Shown one piece after another: positions 26,442 through 35,169 of a DNA stretch of 64,000 nt. Positions within the stretch are counted from its first letter, which is position 1. Every line of letters begins with the position of its first letter. Origin of the DNA: Rhodanobacteraceae bacterium (GTDB lineage: Bacteria; Pseudomonadota; Gammaproteobacteria; Xanthomonadales; SZUA-5); NCBI GenBank assembly GCA_016713135.1, contig JADJPR010000020.1:611368-675367 (forward strand), written 5' to 3'. Both the position numbers and the translations under genes were made by a program. A model generated the notes under the pieces. The model was given only the letters and a program-made list of their open reading frames with translations. It ran no database searches and had not been told where the DNA came from.

Positions 26442-28067
26442 ATGGCTTTGTTTTTTCGTTCCGCCGCGAGCGTCGCGGCGGCGCTGGCGTTGGTTGGCTG
26501 CGCCAGTCTGCCGCGCGAGCGCGGCTATTCCGAATCCCGCGACCTGATCGCGGATCGGCGCTCGGTGCCCCCCGATTGGTCGCCGCTCGGCGCCGATCCC
26601 GCTCCGCAGGTTCCGACCGCGCCGATCGGCGTCGAGGACGCCGTCCGGCTTGCGTTCTTCAACAATCCACGGCTGCGCGAGGAGTACGTGCGACTCGGCC
26701 TCGGTCGCGCAGATCTGGAGGATGCGCGTCGCCTGTCGAACCCGAGTTTTGGCTTTCTTCGACTCTCGCCGGACGGCGGCGAGGGTACGCAGATCACGCG
26801 CAGCCTGTCGCTCGGCTTGACCGATCTACTCCTCCTTCCGGTACGCAAGCGTCTCGCAGAGGGTGAGCTGGAGCGGCTGCAACTGGCGGTGTCGGGCGCG
26901 GTGCTCGAGATCGCGACTGAAGTGGAAGTGGCGTGGTACGAGGCGGTCGGCGCCCAGCAGATCGCCGCGATGCGTGATCTGGTGGCGCGCGCCGCCGAGC
27001 AGTCGGCCGAACTGGCACAACGCTTCTTCGATGCCGGGAATATCAACCGCCTGCAGCTCGAACAAGAACGTGCAGCTGCCACGCAAGCCCGCATCGAAGC
27101 ACTGGCGGCCAACTCGAACGCCTTGCGTGCGCGACACCGACTGGCAGCGCTGATCGGTCTGTCGACCGGCGGAGAATGGACCACGCAGGCGCAGTTGCCC
27201 GCCCCGCGCGCGATCGGCTACGACGCCGACGCACTGGTCGCATCCGCGCTCGAAACGCGTCTCGACCTGGCCGCCGTGCGCCGCACGGTCGCGCTGCGCG
27301 AAGACGCCCTTGGCGTAACCCGGCGATGGCGTTGGCTGGGCGGCATCGAGGTCGGCTACGAGGATGAACGCGAGTTCGACGGCGCCCAAGCAACCGGTCC
27401 TTTCGCCTCGCTGGCACTTCCGATCTTCAACCAGGGACAGGGCAGCGTTGCGCGCGCCGAGGCGGAGTTGCAACAGGCGCGCGCCGAACTCGATGCCAAA
27501 TTGCTGTCGGTGCAGAACGATGCGCGGCTGGGCCTGGACGCAGTCGCGGTGGCGCACACCATCGCAGAACGCCATCGCGTCGAATTGGTCCCGCGCCGCG
27601 AGGCCATTGTCGCGCGCACGCAGGAACAGGTGAACTTCATGTTGGTGGGTGTGTTCGAGCTGCTGCTGGCGAAACAGCAGGAGTACGACGCCTACCAAGC
27701 CTACCTCGAAGGGGTGCGCGACTACTGGGTCGCCCGCGCCGAACTGCGGGGCGCAATTGGCGGCCGCTTGCCCGACGACGATTCGCCGATAGAGCCTGCC
27801 ATCGGCGTGGAAGCCATCCTCCCGGCCGCCGGTGTTCCGGCGGCAATGGATCACAGCATGCACAGCGGCCGGGAGCGCGATCCGCACGCGGGTCATCGCA
27901 TGCCGGAACCCGCTTCCCCACCCGATCCGCACGCCGGCCATGACATGTCCGTGCCGACGCAGCCAGTGGATCCGCACCGCGAGCACCGCAAGTCGACCAC
28001 GCCCGCGCCCGTCGCACCCGCGGATGAAGAAGCCGAGCCTCAGCACGACCACGGAGACACGCCATGA
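26442..28067 (+). CDS. TolC-family outer membrane lipoprotein with His/Met-rich tail
   Basis: The ATG at 26442 gives 541 residues with a lipobox LVGCAS (acylated Cys about residue 20). Two TolC repeats follow (for example NPRLREEYVRLGLGRADLED and QEYDAYQAYLEGVRDYWVAR). Residues about 475-541 add a tail unlike normal efflux outer-membrane factors: MDHSMHSG, DPHAGHRM, DPHAGHDMS, DPHREHR. It is probably a copper ligand array. No RND pump genes are adjacent; the multicopper oxidase gene overlaps the stop by ATGA. It could channel Cu or act as a periplasmic Cu scavenger at the outer membrane. Confidence 0.82.
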   Translation: MALFFRSAASVAAALALVGCASLPRERGYSESRDLIADRRSVPPDWSPLGADPAPQVPTAPIGVEDAVRLAFFNNPRLREEYVRLGLGRADLEDARRLSNPSFGFLRLSPDGGEGTQITRSLSLGLTDLLLLPVRKRLAEGELERLQLAVSGAVLEIATEVEVAWYEAVGAQQIAAMRDLVARAAEQSAELAQRFFDAGNINRLQLEQERAAATQARIEALAANSNALRARHRLAALIGLSTGGEWTTQAQLPAPRAIGYDADALVASALETRLDLAAVRRTVALREDALGVTRRWRWLGGIEVGYEDEREFDGAQATGPFASLALPIFNQGQGSVARAEAELQQARAELDAKLLSVQNDARLGLDAVAVAHTIAERHRVELVPRREAIVARTQEQVNFMLVGVFELLLAKQQEYDAYQAYLEGVRDYWVARAELRGAIGGRLPDDDSPIEPAIGVEAILPAAGVPAAMDHSMHSGRERDPHAGHRMPEPASPPDPHAGHDMSVPTQPVDPHREHRKSTTPAPVAPADEEAEPQHDHGDTP

Positions 28068-29461
28068 ACCCTTTTCGCCGCCAATGGTTTCGCCTCGCGG
28101 GACTGGGAGCGCTGGCCCCATTCGGGCTGTGGGCGCAGCGCGCCGCCGCGCAGGACCACCAGGGCCACTCCGTCGCCGCAGCCGCCGCGCCTGCACCTTT
28201 GCCTGCTCCCGCCGCCGACGGCTATCGCCCGGTACGCACCTTGAATGGCTGGACTCTGCCGCACCGCATCGTCGATGGAGTCAAGGAGTTCCACCTCGTG
28301 GCCGAAGAGATCGAGCACGAGTTCGCGCCCGGTTGCCGCGCCAAGTGCTGGGGTTACAACGGCACCACGCCGGGCCCGACCATCGAGGCGGTCGAGGGCG
28401 ACCGGGTGCGCATCTATGTGACCAACCGCCTGCCCGAGCACACCAGCGTGCATTGGCATGGCCTGCTGCTACCGTCGGGCATGGACGGCGTCGGCGGGCT
28501 GAGCCAGCCGCAGATCCAGCCCGGCGAGACCTACGTCTACGAGTTCACGTTGCGCCAGCACGGCACCCACATGTACCACCCGCATGCCGACGAGATGGTG
28601 CAGATGGCGGTCGGCATGATGGGCATGTTCATCATCCACCCCAGGGACGGCGAGCCTGAGCCCATCGCTCGCGACTACGCGATCCTGCTGCATAACTGGG
28701 CGCTGCATCCTGGCACTTATCGGCCCGATCCGTCGGTGATGCAGGACTTCGACCTGTGGACGATGAACAGCAAGGTCTTCCCCGCGATCGAGCCCTTGGT
28801 CGCGCGGACCGGCGAACGCGTGCGCGTGCGCGTCGGCAACCTGTCGATGTGGAACCATCCCATTCACATGCATGGTGTGCAATTCCACGTCACCGGATCG
28901 GACGGCGGCCGCTGGCCCAAAACCCTGTGGCGACCGGAGACCACCGAGATCGTCGGCGTCGGCCAGACGCGCGATCTGGAGTTCGTCGCGGTGCCCGGAG
29001 ACTGGGCCTTCCACTGCCACATGTCGCACCACACGATGAACGCGATGGGCCACGAAATTCCGAACACGCTCGGCGTCGATCAATCTGGCGTGGAGGCGGA
29101 GATCCGCAAACTGCTGCCGGGCTACATGGCGATGGGGCAAGGCGGCATGGCCGAGCACCAGGAGCACACCGACTCCGGCCACATGACCGGCCCCGAGAAC
29201 ACCCTGCCGATGATGATGGGCAAGGGCCCGTTCGGAAATCTCGAAATGGGCGGGATGTTCACCGTGGTCAAGGTGCGCGATGACCTCGCCGCCGGCGACT
29301 TCCGCGATCCGGGCTGGTACCCCAACCCCAAGGGCACGGTCGCGCATCGCATCAGCGCCGATCCAGATTTCGGAAAGCCCGCGAGACGCGGCCCGCCGCC
29401 TGGCCCGTCGCCCACGCTCAAAGCCAAGCCGGTCGATCACTCCAAAATGAAGATGGGATAG
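28064..29461 (+). CDS. Two-domain multicopper oxidase, Tat-exported
   Basis: A 465-residue protein. The N-terminus MNPFRRQWFRLAGLGAL resembles a Tat signal. Domain 1 (about 55-195) has HWHG (130-133) and HPH (172-174) but no type 1 copper Cys. Domain 2 (about 205-340) has HPIHMH (265-270) and HCHMSHH (317-323). There is no room for a third cupredoxin domain, unlike CueO or CopA. The last 125 residues are rich in Met and His (MMMGKGPFGNLEMGGM). It probably oxidises Cu(I) to Cu(II) in the periplasm. Translationally coupled to the TolC-type gene. Confidence 0.88.
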   Translation: MNPFRRQWFRLAGLGALAPFGLWAQRAAAQDHQGHSVAAAAAPAPLPAPAADGYRPVRTLNGWTLPHRIVDGVKEFHLVAEEIEHEFAPGCRAKCWGYNGTTPGPTIEAVEGDRVRIYVTNRLPEHTSVHWHGLLLPSGMDGVGGLSQPQIQPGETYVYEFTLRQHGTHMYHPHADEMVQMAVGMMGMFIIHPRDGEPEPIARDYAILLHNWALHPGTYRPDPSVMQDFDLWTMNSKVFPAIEPLVARTGERVRVRVGNLSMWNHPIHMHGVQFHVTGSDGGRWPKTLWRPETTEIVGVGQTRDLEFVAVPGDWAFHCHMSHHTMNAMGHEIPNTLGVDQSGVEAEIRKLLPGYMAMGQGGMAEHQEHTDSGHMTGPENTLPMMMGKGPFGNLEMGGMFTVVKVRDDLAAGDFRDPGWYPNPKGTVAHRISADPDFGKPARRGPPPGPSPTLKAKPVDHSKMKMG

Positions 29462-29471
29462 GGAGCACCTT

Positions 29472-30131
29472 ATGAATCTGTTCAAGACCCTCGTTGTTCT
29501 GGTACTGGTCGGCATGGTGATCGCCGCCGCCGTCATCTGGAGCGGCATCTACAACGTCGGTGCCGACGACCCGCACTGGTCTGCGACCCATCGCGCGCTC
29601 GAGGTGGCGCGCAAACGCTCGATCGCAGTCCGGGCGGCCGACATTCAGGTGCCCGACCTGTCCGACGCCGAACTGATCCGCAACGGGGCAGGCAACTACA
29701 GCGCCATGTGCGTGACCTGCCATCTCAGCCCCGACGCGCAGGAAACCGAACTGAGCGTTGGCCTGTACCCGCGCCCGCCGCGCTGGGATGCCCTCGGCCA
29801 GACCGATCCTCGCGAGGCCTTCTGGGTGCTCAAGCACGGCATCAAGGCGTCGGGCATGCCGGCCTGGGGCAAGAGCATGGACGATCGCTACCTGTGGGGC
29901 ATGGTCGCCTTCATGCAGCAGTTTCCGGGCATGACCGCCGCGCAGTACCAGGCACGAGTTGCGGCCAGCGATGGCCACAGCCACGGCGGCGGCGAAACCG
30001 ATGTCGGCGGTGGCGATCCGCATGCTGCACACGAAGGCGCGAACCCGGAGCGTTCGTCCTTTGAGCCCGTCGAAGATCCGATGGCAGCGCCCGCGGGCGA
30101 CGACCACGCCGACAACGACCATCAACACTGA
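29472..30131 (+). CDS. Membrane-anchored c-type cytochrome with His-rich tail
   Basis: A 219-residue protein. An N-terminal membrane anchor (LVVLVLVGMVIAAAVIW) precedes a single haem site CVTCH near residue 80. A candidate Met ligand lies in KASGMPAWG (about residue 127), typical of class I cytochromes. The C-terminal 60 residues are His/Asp-rich (DGHSHGGGE, DDHADNDHQH). It lies 10 bp after the multicopper oxidase gene, so it may accept or pass electrons in copper oxidation, or simply bind Cu. Confidence 0.85.
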   Translation: MNLFKTLVVLVLVGMVIAAAVIWSGIYNVGADDPHWSATHRALEVARKRSIAVRAADIQVPDLSDAELIRNGAGNYSAMCVTCHLSPDAQETELSVGLYPRPPRWDALGQTDPREAFWVLKHGIKASGMPAWGKSMDDRYLWGMVAFMQQFPGMTAAQYQARVAASDGHSHGGGETDVGGGDPHAAHEGANPERSSFEPVEDPMAAPAGDDHADNDHQH

Positions 30132-30178
30132 ATCAGCCACCCACGAGGCCTGCGCCTCATCTCGAACTGGAGAAACCG

Positions 30179-30697
30179 ATGATCATTCGAATGACTTCCC
30201 TCGCCTTGGCCCTCGCCCTCGCCGCTCCGATCGGCTGGGCCCACGGCAATGAAAAACACGGCTCAACGCAAGTAGCCGCCGGCCGCGTGACGGCGGGCGC
30301 CACGCTCAGCATCTCGCCCGAAGCCGCCGACGCCGTTGCGGTGCTGGAACGCTTCTCGGCCGCCTTGAGCGCGGGCGATCTCGACGGCGTTGCCGCGGAT
30401 CTCGATCCGGCGGTGCTGATCCTCGAAAGCGGCGGCGCCGAGCGTACCCGCGATGAGTACCTCGGCGGACACGCCAAACACGACGCCGAGTTCCTCAAGA
30501 CCGCCCACATCACGCTGAAGCGCAGGACGGCCCAGGCATCGGGCGACCTGGTCTGGGTCGGCAGCGAGAGCGAGATTCACGCGAGCAAGGACGACAAGAT
30601 GCTGATGATCTCGTCGACCGAGACCGCGATCCTGCGCAAGACCGGAGCTGGCTGGACGATCGTCCATCTGCACTGGTCGTCGAGGGCACAGCGATGA
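30179..30697 (+). CDS. Secreted NTF2-like (SnoaL/DUF4440) protein
   Basis: A 172-residue protein with signal peptide (MTSLALALALAAPIGWA) and a His-containing start of the mature chain (HGNEKHGS). The core (VLERFSAALSAGDLDGVAAD through WTIVHLHWSS) is an NTF2-like fold, with the typical 'W.I.H.HWS' ending. Such domains bind small ligands or act as isomerase scaffolds. In copper clusters their role is not established. The stop overlaps the following DUF411 ATG (ATGA). Confidence 0.75.
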   Translation: MIIRMTSLALALALAAPIGWAHGNEKHGSTQVAAGRVTAGATLSISPEAADAVAVLERFSAALSAGDLDGVAADLDPAVLILESGGAERTRDEYLGGHAKHDAEFLKTAHITLKRRTAQASGDLVWVGSESEIHASKDDKMLMISSTETAILRKTGAGWTIVHLHWSSRAQR

Positions 30698-31233
30698 GCC
30701 GCCGCACAGGTGGAAGCAGCGCCGCGTGGGGCCTCGCGAGCCTCGCAGCGCTGATGATGTCAGCCGCTTGCGCACGCGACCCGGACGCCACGAGCACGAC
30801 CGCAAGCGCGCAGCAGGTCGCGACACCCACCCCCATGTCGGACACGACACCGGCAATGGTCGTGCACAAGACTCCCAGCTGTGGTTGCTGTGGCTTGTGG
30901 GTCGAACACATGCGACAAGCCGGCTTTACCGTTGAGGTGCGCGACACCGACGACCTCGCGCCGATCAAGGCAGGACTTGGCGTCCCCTACGGCAAAGGCT
31001 CCTGTCACACGGCAGAGATCGACGGCTATGTGATCGAGGGTCACGTTCCCGCCGAGGACGTCCGTCGCTTGTTGACTGAACGGCCCAAGGCGCGCGGTCT
31101 GGTCCTGCCCGGCATGCCGCTCGGCTCGCCCGGCATGGAGATGCCGGACGGCCGCGTGCAGTCCTACACGGTCGAGCTGTTGGAGGAGGACGGCAGCACC
31201 TCGACGTTTCGCCGTGTGGAAGGCGATCGCTGA
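30694..31233 (+). CDS. DUF411 metal-binding lipoprotein-like protein, copy 1
   Basis: A 179-residue protein with an export signal ending near SAACARD (possible lipobox). The DUF411 core starts HKTPSCGCCGLWVEHM, with a C-x-C-C metal site, and continues GKGSCHTAEIDGYVIEGHVP and KARGLVLPGMPLGSPGMEMP. DUF411 proteins occur widely in copper/silver resistance clusters. A second copy lies at 44857 with the same motifs. Last gene before the MerR operator region. Confidence 0.85.
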   Translation: MSRRTGGSSAAWGLASLAALMMSAACARDPDATSTTASAQQVATPTPMSDTTPAMVVHKTPSCGCCGLWVEHMRQAGFTVEVRDTDDLAPIKAGLGVPYGKGSCHTAEIDGYVIEGHVPAEDVRRLLTERPKARGLVLPGMPLGSPGMEMPDGRVQSYTVELLEEDGSTSTFRRVEGDR

Positions 31234-31278
31234 CTGACGCGAACCGGTCGCGACGGTGAATGCCGTCGCGACTGGGGC

Positions 31279-31303
31279 TTGACTCTGGACCCAGGTCCAG
31301 GGT
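31279..31303 (+). promoter_or_regulatory. MerR-type operator/promoter
   Basis: A -35 element TTGACT (31279-31284) runs into a 22-bp dyad (31282-31303, core CTGGACC-CA-GGTCCAG). The outer bases AC/GT are also paired, 9 of 10 positions in total. This is the layout of MerR-family promoters with an over-long spacer. It is followed 18 nt later by ribosome site AAGGAG and the merR ATG. It should drive the regulator and the coupled ATPase gene. Confidence 0.75.
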
Positions 31304-31333
31304 GCAAGCTCACATCCCACAAGGAGAACGAAC

Positions 31334-31735
31334 ATGTCACTGAGCATCGGCGGGTTGGCCAAGCAGGCGGGAGTTGCCATCGACACGGTGCGCTACTACG
31401 AGCGCAATGGCCTGCTGGCACCGGCGGGTCGACTCGCATCGGGCTATCGCCGCTATGGCGCCGAGGAACTCAAGCGCCTGCGCTTCATTCGCCGCGCCAA
31501 AGTGCTGGGATTCTCGCTCGATGACATCCGTTCGCTGCTGGCGCTCAGTGCCGAGCGCGACGTGGCCCGCGTGCGCGCTGCGGCGCAGCGCAAGCTCGGA
31601 GACATCGAGTTGCGCATTACTGAACTCGAACGCATCCGCAGTGGCCTGCGGACGCTGATCGACGCTTGCCCCGGGCACGGTCGCAGCGAAGCCTGCCCGA
31701 TTCTCAATGCGCTGTCCCAGGAGCAAGACGCATGA
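31334..31735 (+). CDS. MerR-family heavy-metal-responsive regulator
   Basis: A 133-residue protein with the MerR winged helix (IGGLAKQAGVAIDTVRYYER) and a dimerisation coiled coil. The C-terminal metal loop is CPGHGRSEACPIL. The two Cys are separated by eight residues, as in ZntR, rather than seven as in CueR, although the loop begins CPG like CueR. The residue aligned by eye with CueR Ser77 is Val. Metal choice is therefore uncertain, but the coupled target gene is a Cu(I) ATPase. The stop overlaps the ATPase start. Confidence 0.88.
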   Translation: MSLSIGGLAKQAGVAIDTVRYYERNGLLAPAGRLASGYRRYGAEELKRLRFIRRAKVLGFSLDDIRSLLALSAERDVARVRAAAQRKLGDIELRITELERIRSGLRTLIDACPGHGRSEACPILNALSQEQDA

Positions 31736-34119
31736 ACCACGATCACCACTCACATGGCAGCAAGCCGCCGAAAGCGGCACACGGTCACGCACATCACCGC
31801 GCCACCAGCGGCGTTCACGATCATGCTGCTCATGCACGAAACAGCGCCGCACATGTCGACCCGGTATGCGGCATGTCGGTGGCGATCGACTCCCCCCACC
31901 AACTCGAGCACGCCGGGAACCTGTACCGGTTCTGCTCCGAAAAGTGCCGCGGCAAGTTCCTTGCCGATCCGACACGCTATTTGAGTCCCGTCGCCCAGCC
32001 TGCGGCCGTCCCGGCGCAGCCGGGCGCTCGCTATACCTGCCCGATGCACCCGCAGATCGTGCGCGACGAGCCGGGCAGCTGCCCAATCTGCGGCATGGCG
32101 CTGGAGCCCCTTCTGCCCAGCCTGGACGACGACGAAAACCCCGAACTGGCGGATTTCCGGCGGCGATTCTGGTGGACCTTGCCGTTCTCGGTATTGGCAC
32201 TACTGCTCGCGATGGCCGGGCATCGACTGCCTGGTCTCGCGGCCGACACGCGCACCTGGCTGGAACTGGTGTTGTCGGCGCCGGTCGTACTGTGGGCCGG
32301 CTGGCCCTTCTTCGTGCGTTGGGCGGCCTCGCTCGCCAACCGCAGCCCGAACATGTGGACGCTGATCGGCACCGGCGTCGGCGCGGCCTTCGGCTACAGC
32401 CTGGTCGCAACGCTGGCGCCGGGCATGTTCCCGGAAGCCTTCCGCGAGCACGGCCGGGTCGGCGTCTATTTCGAGGCCGCAGCAATCATCGTGTCGCTGA
32501 CGCTGCTCGGTCAGGTGTTGGAGCTGAAGGCGCGATCGTCTACGTCGGCGGCGATCAAGGCGCTGCTCGGGCTGGCGCCGAAAACCGCGCGCCGGCTGCG
32601 CGCGGACGGAACTGAGGAAGACATCCCGTTGACCCATGTGCACGTCGGCGACCGCCTGCGCGTGCGCCCCGGCGAGAAGGTGCCGGTCGATGGCGAGGTG
32701 CTCGACGGGCGTTCGGCGGTCGACGAATCGATGCTGACGGGTGAGCCGATTTCGGTCGAGAAGGCGGCCGGTGCACGCGTGATCGGCGCAACCATCAACG
32801 GCACCGGAAGCCTCGTGATCCGCGCAGATCGCATAGGCGCGGACACGGTGCTTGCGCAGATCGTGCAACTGGTGGCGCAGGCGCAGCGCTCGCGCGCACC
32901 GATGCAGCGGCTCGCCGACGTGGTCAGCTACTGGTTCGTGCTGGCAGTGCTGACGATCGCCCTGGCGACGCTGCTCGGCTGGGGCCTGTTCGGCCCCGAC
33001 CCGTCATGGACCTACGCGGTGGTCAACGCCGTCGCGGTGCTGATCATCGCCTGTCCCTGTGCGCTCGGGCTCGCCACCCCGATGTCGATCATGGTCGCCA
33101 CCGGCCGCGCCGCGCAAGCCGGCGTGCTGTTCCGCGATGCCGAGGCGATCGAGCGTTTGCGCACGATCGACACGATCATTGTCGACAAGACCGGCACGCT
33201 CACCGAGGGTCGCCCGGCTTTTCGCGAGGTGCTGGCGGCAACCGGATGGTCCCCGACCGAAGTCCTGCGACTGGCGGCAAGCCTGGATGCGGGCAGCGAG
33301 CATCCGCTCGCTGATGCCATCGTCGCCGAGGCACGCCGTCGCCAGTTGCCGCTGGAGGACGCCGCGGACTTCGAATCGGCGACCGGCATCGGCGTGCGCG
33401 GGCGTGTCGGTACCTACGCTCTGGCGCTCGGCAACACCGCGTTGATGCAGGAGAATGGCGTCGCAACCGATGCCCTCCATGCGGATGCCGAACGCTTGCG
33501 CACGGACGGCGCCAGCGTGATGTTCCTCGCCGTCGACGGTGCGCTCGCCGGCCTGGTGGCCGTGGCGGACCCGATCAAGGCGAGCACAGCAGAGGCCATC
33601 GACGCCCTGCACCACGCTGGCCTGCGCATCGTGATGGCCACCGGCGATGGACGCACCACGGCCGAGGCGGTGGCGCGGCACCTGCGCATCGACGAGGTGC
33701 ACGGCGAAGTGCGCCCCCAGGACAAGGCGGCACTGGTTGTGCGCCTGCAGGCGCAAGGACGGCGCGTGGCGATGGCTGGCGACGGTATCAACGACGCACC
33801 GGCACTGGCTGCGGCGGATGTCGGCATCGCGATGGGCACCGGCACCGATGTCGCGATGTCGAGCGCTCAGCTCACGCTGGTCAAGGGCGATCTGCGCGGC
33901 ATCGTCCGCGCTCGCGAGATCTCGTCCGCGACAGTGCGCAACATGCGCCAGAACCTCGTGTTCGCCTTCGCCTACAACGCGCTCGGCGTGCCGATCGCTG
34001 CCGGGCTGCTGTACCCGAGCTTCGGCTTGCTGCTGAGTCCGATGATCGCGGCGCTGGCGATGAGCCTGTCGTCGGTGTCGGTGGTAGCCAACGCGCTGAG
34101 GCTGCGGAAGGGCCAGTGA
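31732..34119 (+). CDS. copA: Cu(I)-exporting P-type ATPase with His-rich, YHS and metal-binding N-terminus
   Basis: The ATG overlaps the merR stop (795 residues). The N-terminus has a His-rich lead (NHDHHSHG), a YHS domain (VDPVCGMSVA and FCSEKCRGKF) and a heavy-metal-binding domain (YTCPMHPQ, PICGMALEP) instead of the usual GMxCxxC ferredoxin-like domain. Core motifs: LTGEP, the ion-site IACPCALGLATP, phosphorylation DKTGTLTEG and GDGINDAPAL. The helix 7-8 signature FAYNALG and MSLSSVSV defines the Cu(I)/Ag(I) class IB-1. It exports cytoplasmic Cu(I). Confidence 0.93.
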   Translation: MNHDHHSHGSKPPKAAHGHAHHRATSGVHDHAAHARNSAAHVDPVCGMSVAIDSPHQLEHAGNLYRFCSEKCRGKFLADPTRYLSPVAQPAAVPAQPGARYTCPMHPQIVRDEPGSCPICGMALEPLLPSLDDDENPELADFRRRFWWTLPFSVLALLLAMAGHRLPGLAADTRTWLELVLSAPVVLWAGWPFFVRWAASLANRSPNMWTLIGTGVGAAFGYSLVATLAPGMFPEAFREHGRVGVYFEAAAIIVSLTLLGQVLELKARSSTSAAIKALLGLAPKTARRLRADGTEEDIPLTHVHVGDRLRVRPGEKVPVDGEVLDGRSAVDESMLTGEPISVEKAAGARVIGATINGTGSLVIRADRIGADTVLAQIVQLVAQAQRSRAPMQRLADVVSYWFVLAVLTIALATLLGWGLFGPDPSWTYAVVNAVAVLIIACPCALGLATPMSIMVATGRAAQAGVLFRDAEAIERLRTIDTIIVDKTGTLTEGRPAFREVLAATGWSPTEVLRLAASLDAGSEHPLADAIVAEARRRQLPLEDAADFESATGIGVRGRVGTYALALGNTALMQENGVATDALHADAERLRTDGASVMFLAVDGALAGLVAVADPIKASTAEAIDALHHAGLRIVMATGDGRTTAEAVARHLRIDEVHGEVRPQDKAALVVRLQAQGRRVAMAGDGINDAPALAAADVGIAMGTGTDVAMSSAQLTLVKGDLRGIVRAREISSATVRNMRQNLVFAFAYNALGVPIAAGLLYPSFGLLLSPMIAALAMSLSSVSVVANALRLRKGQ

Positions 34120-34132
34120 AAGGCCACGAGCA

Positions 34133-34885
34133 ATGACGCACCACGAGAAATCGCCTGCCTGGTCCGGGCGCATTGCGCTGGGCACAGGCTGGGCGGTGTT
34201 TTCCGGCGACATGGGCGACAACCGGGTACACACCCACCATGCCCTCCAAATGGTCCTCGCTCCTTGCGAAACGGTCACCGTTTCCGTGCATGGTCAAGGC
34301 GACATCACTGCGCCCGGAGTGCTGATCGACGCGGACGTGCCGCACCGCGTCTGGCCCGGTGCCGCGGCGCTGCTGTACGTCGAACGCGAGTCTCACACGG
34401 GCCGGACCTTGGCGCTGGCCTGCGTGCGGGGATTGTCCCTGCTCACGGAGCGACAGCGCGATGCGGCGCTCAGCGTCTGGCCGTTGTCGACCGGCGCAGA
34501 TCTGGGCCCGCTGCTCGCGGCACTCGGGTTACCCAAGTCGGTCCAGGCTCCGGCTGATCGCCGCTCCGACCGCGTCCGAGATCTGCTTGAAGGCCTGCCG
34601 GCCCGCAGCGAGCTAAACGGCACACTGGCGGAATTCGCAAGCGAAACCTCGCTGTCGCCCAGTCATTTCAGACATCGGGTTCGCGCACTGGTGGGGATGC
34701 CTCTGCGACCTTACTTGCGCTGGCTGCGATTGCGCCTGGCCTTGATGAGTGCCGCCGCGGGCGCGGACTTGAGTCGGGCGGCGCAAGACGCCGGATTTTC
34801 GGACGCTGCGCATCTGAGCCGAACCATGCAAAGACACTTCGGCGTGCCGCCCAGCGCCATTCTGGCTGCCTTGCGAACGGCTTGA
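34133..34885 (+). CDS. AraC-family transcriptional regulator
   Basis: A 250-residue protein. The N-terminal cupin-like sensor has a His-rich start (NRVHTHHALQMVLAP, PHRVWPG). The C-terminal pair of helix-turn-helix units is clear: GTLAEFASETSLSPSHFRHR and LSRAAQDAGFSDAAHLSRTM, ending in RHFGVPPSA. It starts 14 bp after the ATPase stop and probably belongs to the same transcript. The His-rich sensor suggests metal or redox input, which is an inference. Confidence 0.87.
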   Translation: MTHHEKSPAWSGRIALGTGWAVFSGDMGDNRVHTHHALQMVLAPCETVTVSVHGQGDITAPGVLIDADVPHRVWPGAAALLYVERESHTGRTLALACVRGLSLLTERQRDAALSVWPLSTGADLGPLLAALGLPKSVQAPADRRSDRVRDLLEGLPARSELNGTLAEFASETSLSPSHFRHRVRALVGMPLRPYLRWLRLRLALMSAAAGADLSRAAQDAGFSDAAHLSRTMQRHFGVPPSAILAALRTA

Positions 34886-34965
34886 TTCCGCCGCTTTGTT
34901 CAAGCCAAACAGGCTCGCTCGCGGCAAGCTGCTCAGCCTATCGGACCCTCGAAGGCGGACTTTTC

Positions 34966-35169
34966 ATGACCAACACTCTCCCAACCTTGTTGCGCTGGGC
35001 CCAACGAAGGCGACAGCCATTGCGGATCCTGATGCTCGTGGCGATCGTGTCCCTGTTTCTGGACGGCCTTCTGGTTGAACGCAACTTCGTGCACCTCATG
35101 CTCCTTCATCCGGTGCTTCTGATCGCACTGCTGGGTGCGCTGGCATTGACGGCAGCATCAGATGAGTAG
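34966..35169 (+). CDS. Small two-helix membrane protein, copy 1
   Basis: The ATG at 34966 follows a GAAGGCGG ribosome site and gives 67 residues; the open frame starts further upstream inside the AraC gene end. Two hydrophobic helices flank a conserved turn LDGLLVERNFVHLMLLHP, and the chain ends TAASDE. The same pattern (VERxxxH, H, and a terminal SDE) recurs in the gene at 46091, so the two are paralogues. No family name is known to me. It overlaps the methyltransferase start by 8 nt. Confidence 0.7.
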   Translation: MTNTLPTLLRWAQRRRQPLRILMLVAIVSLFLDGLLVERNFVHLMLLHPVLLIALLGALALTAASDE

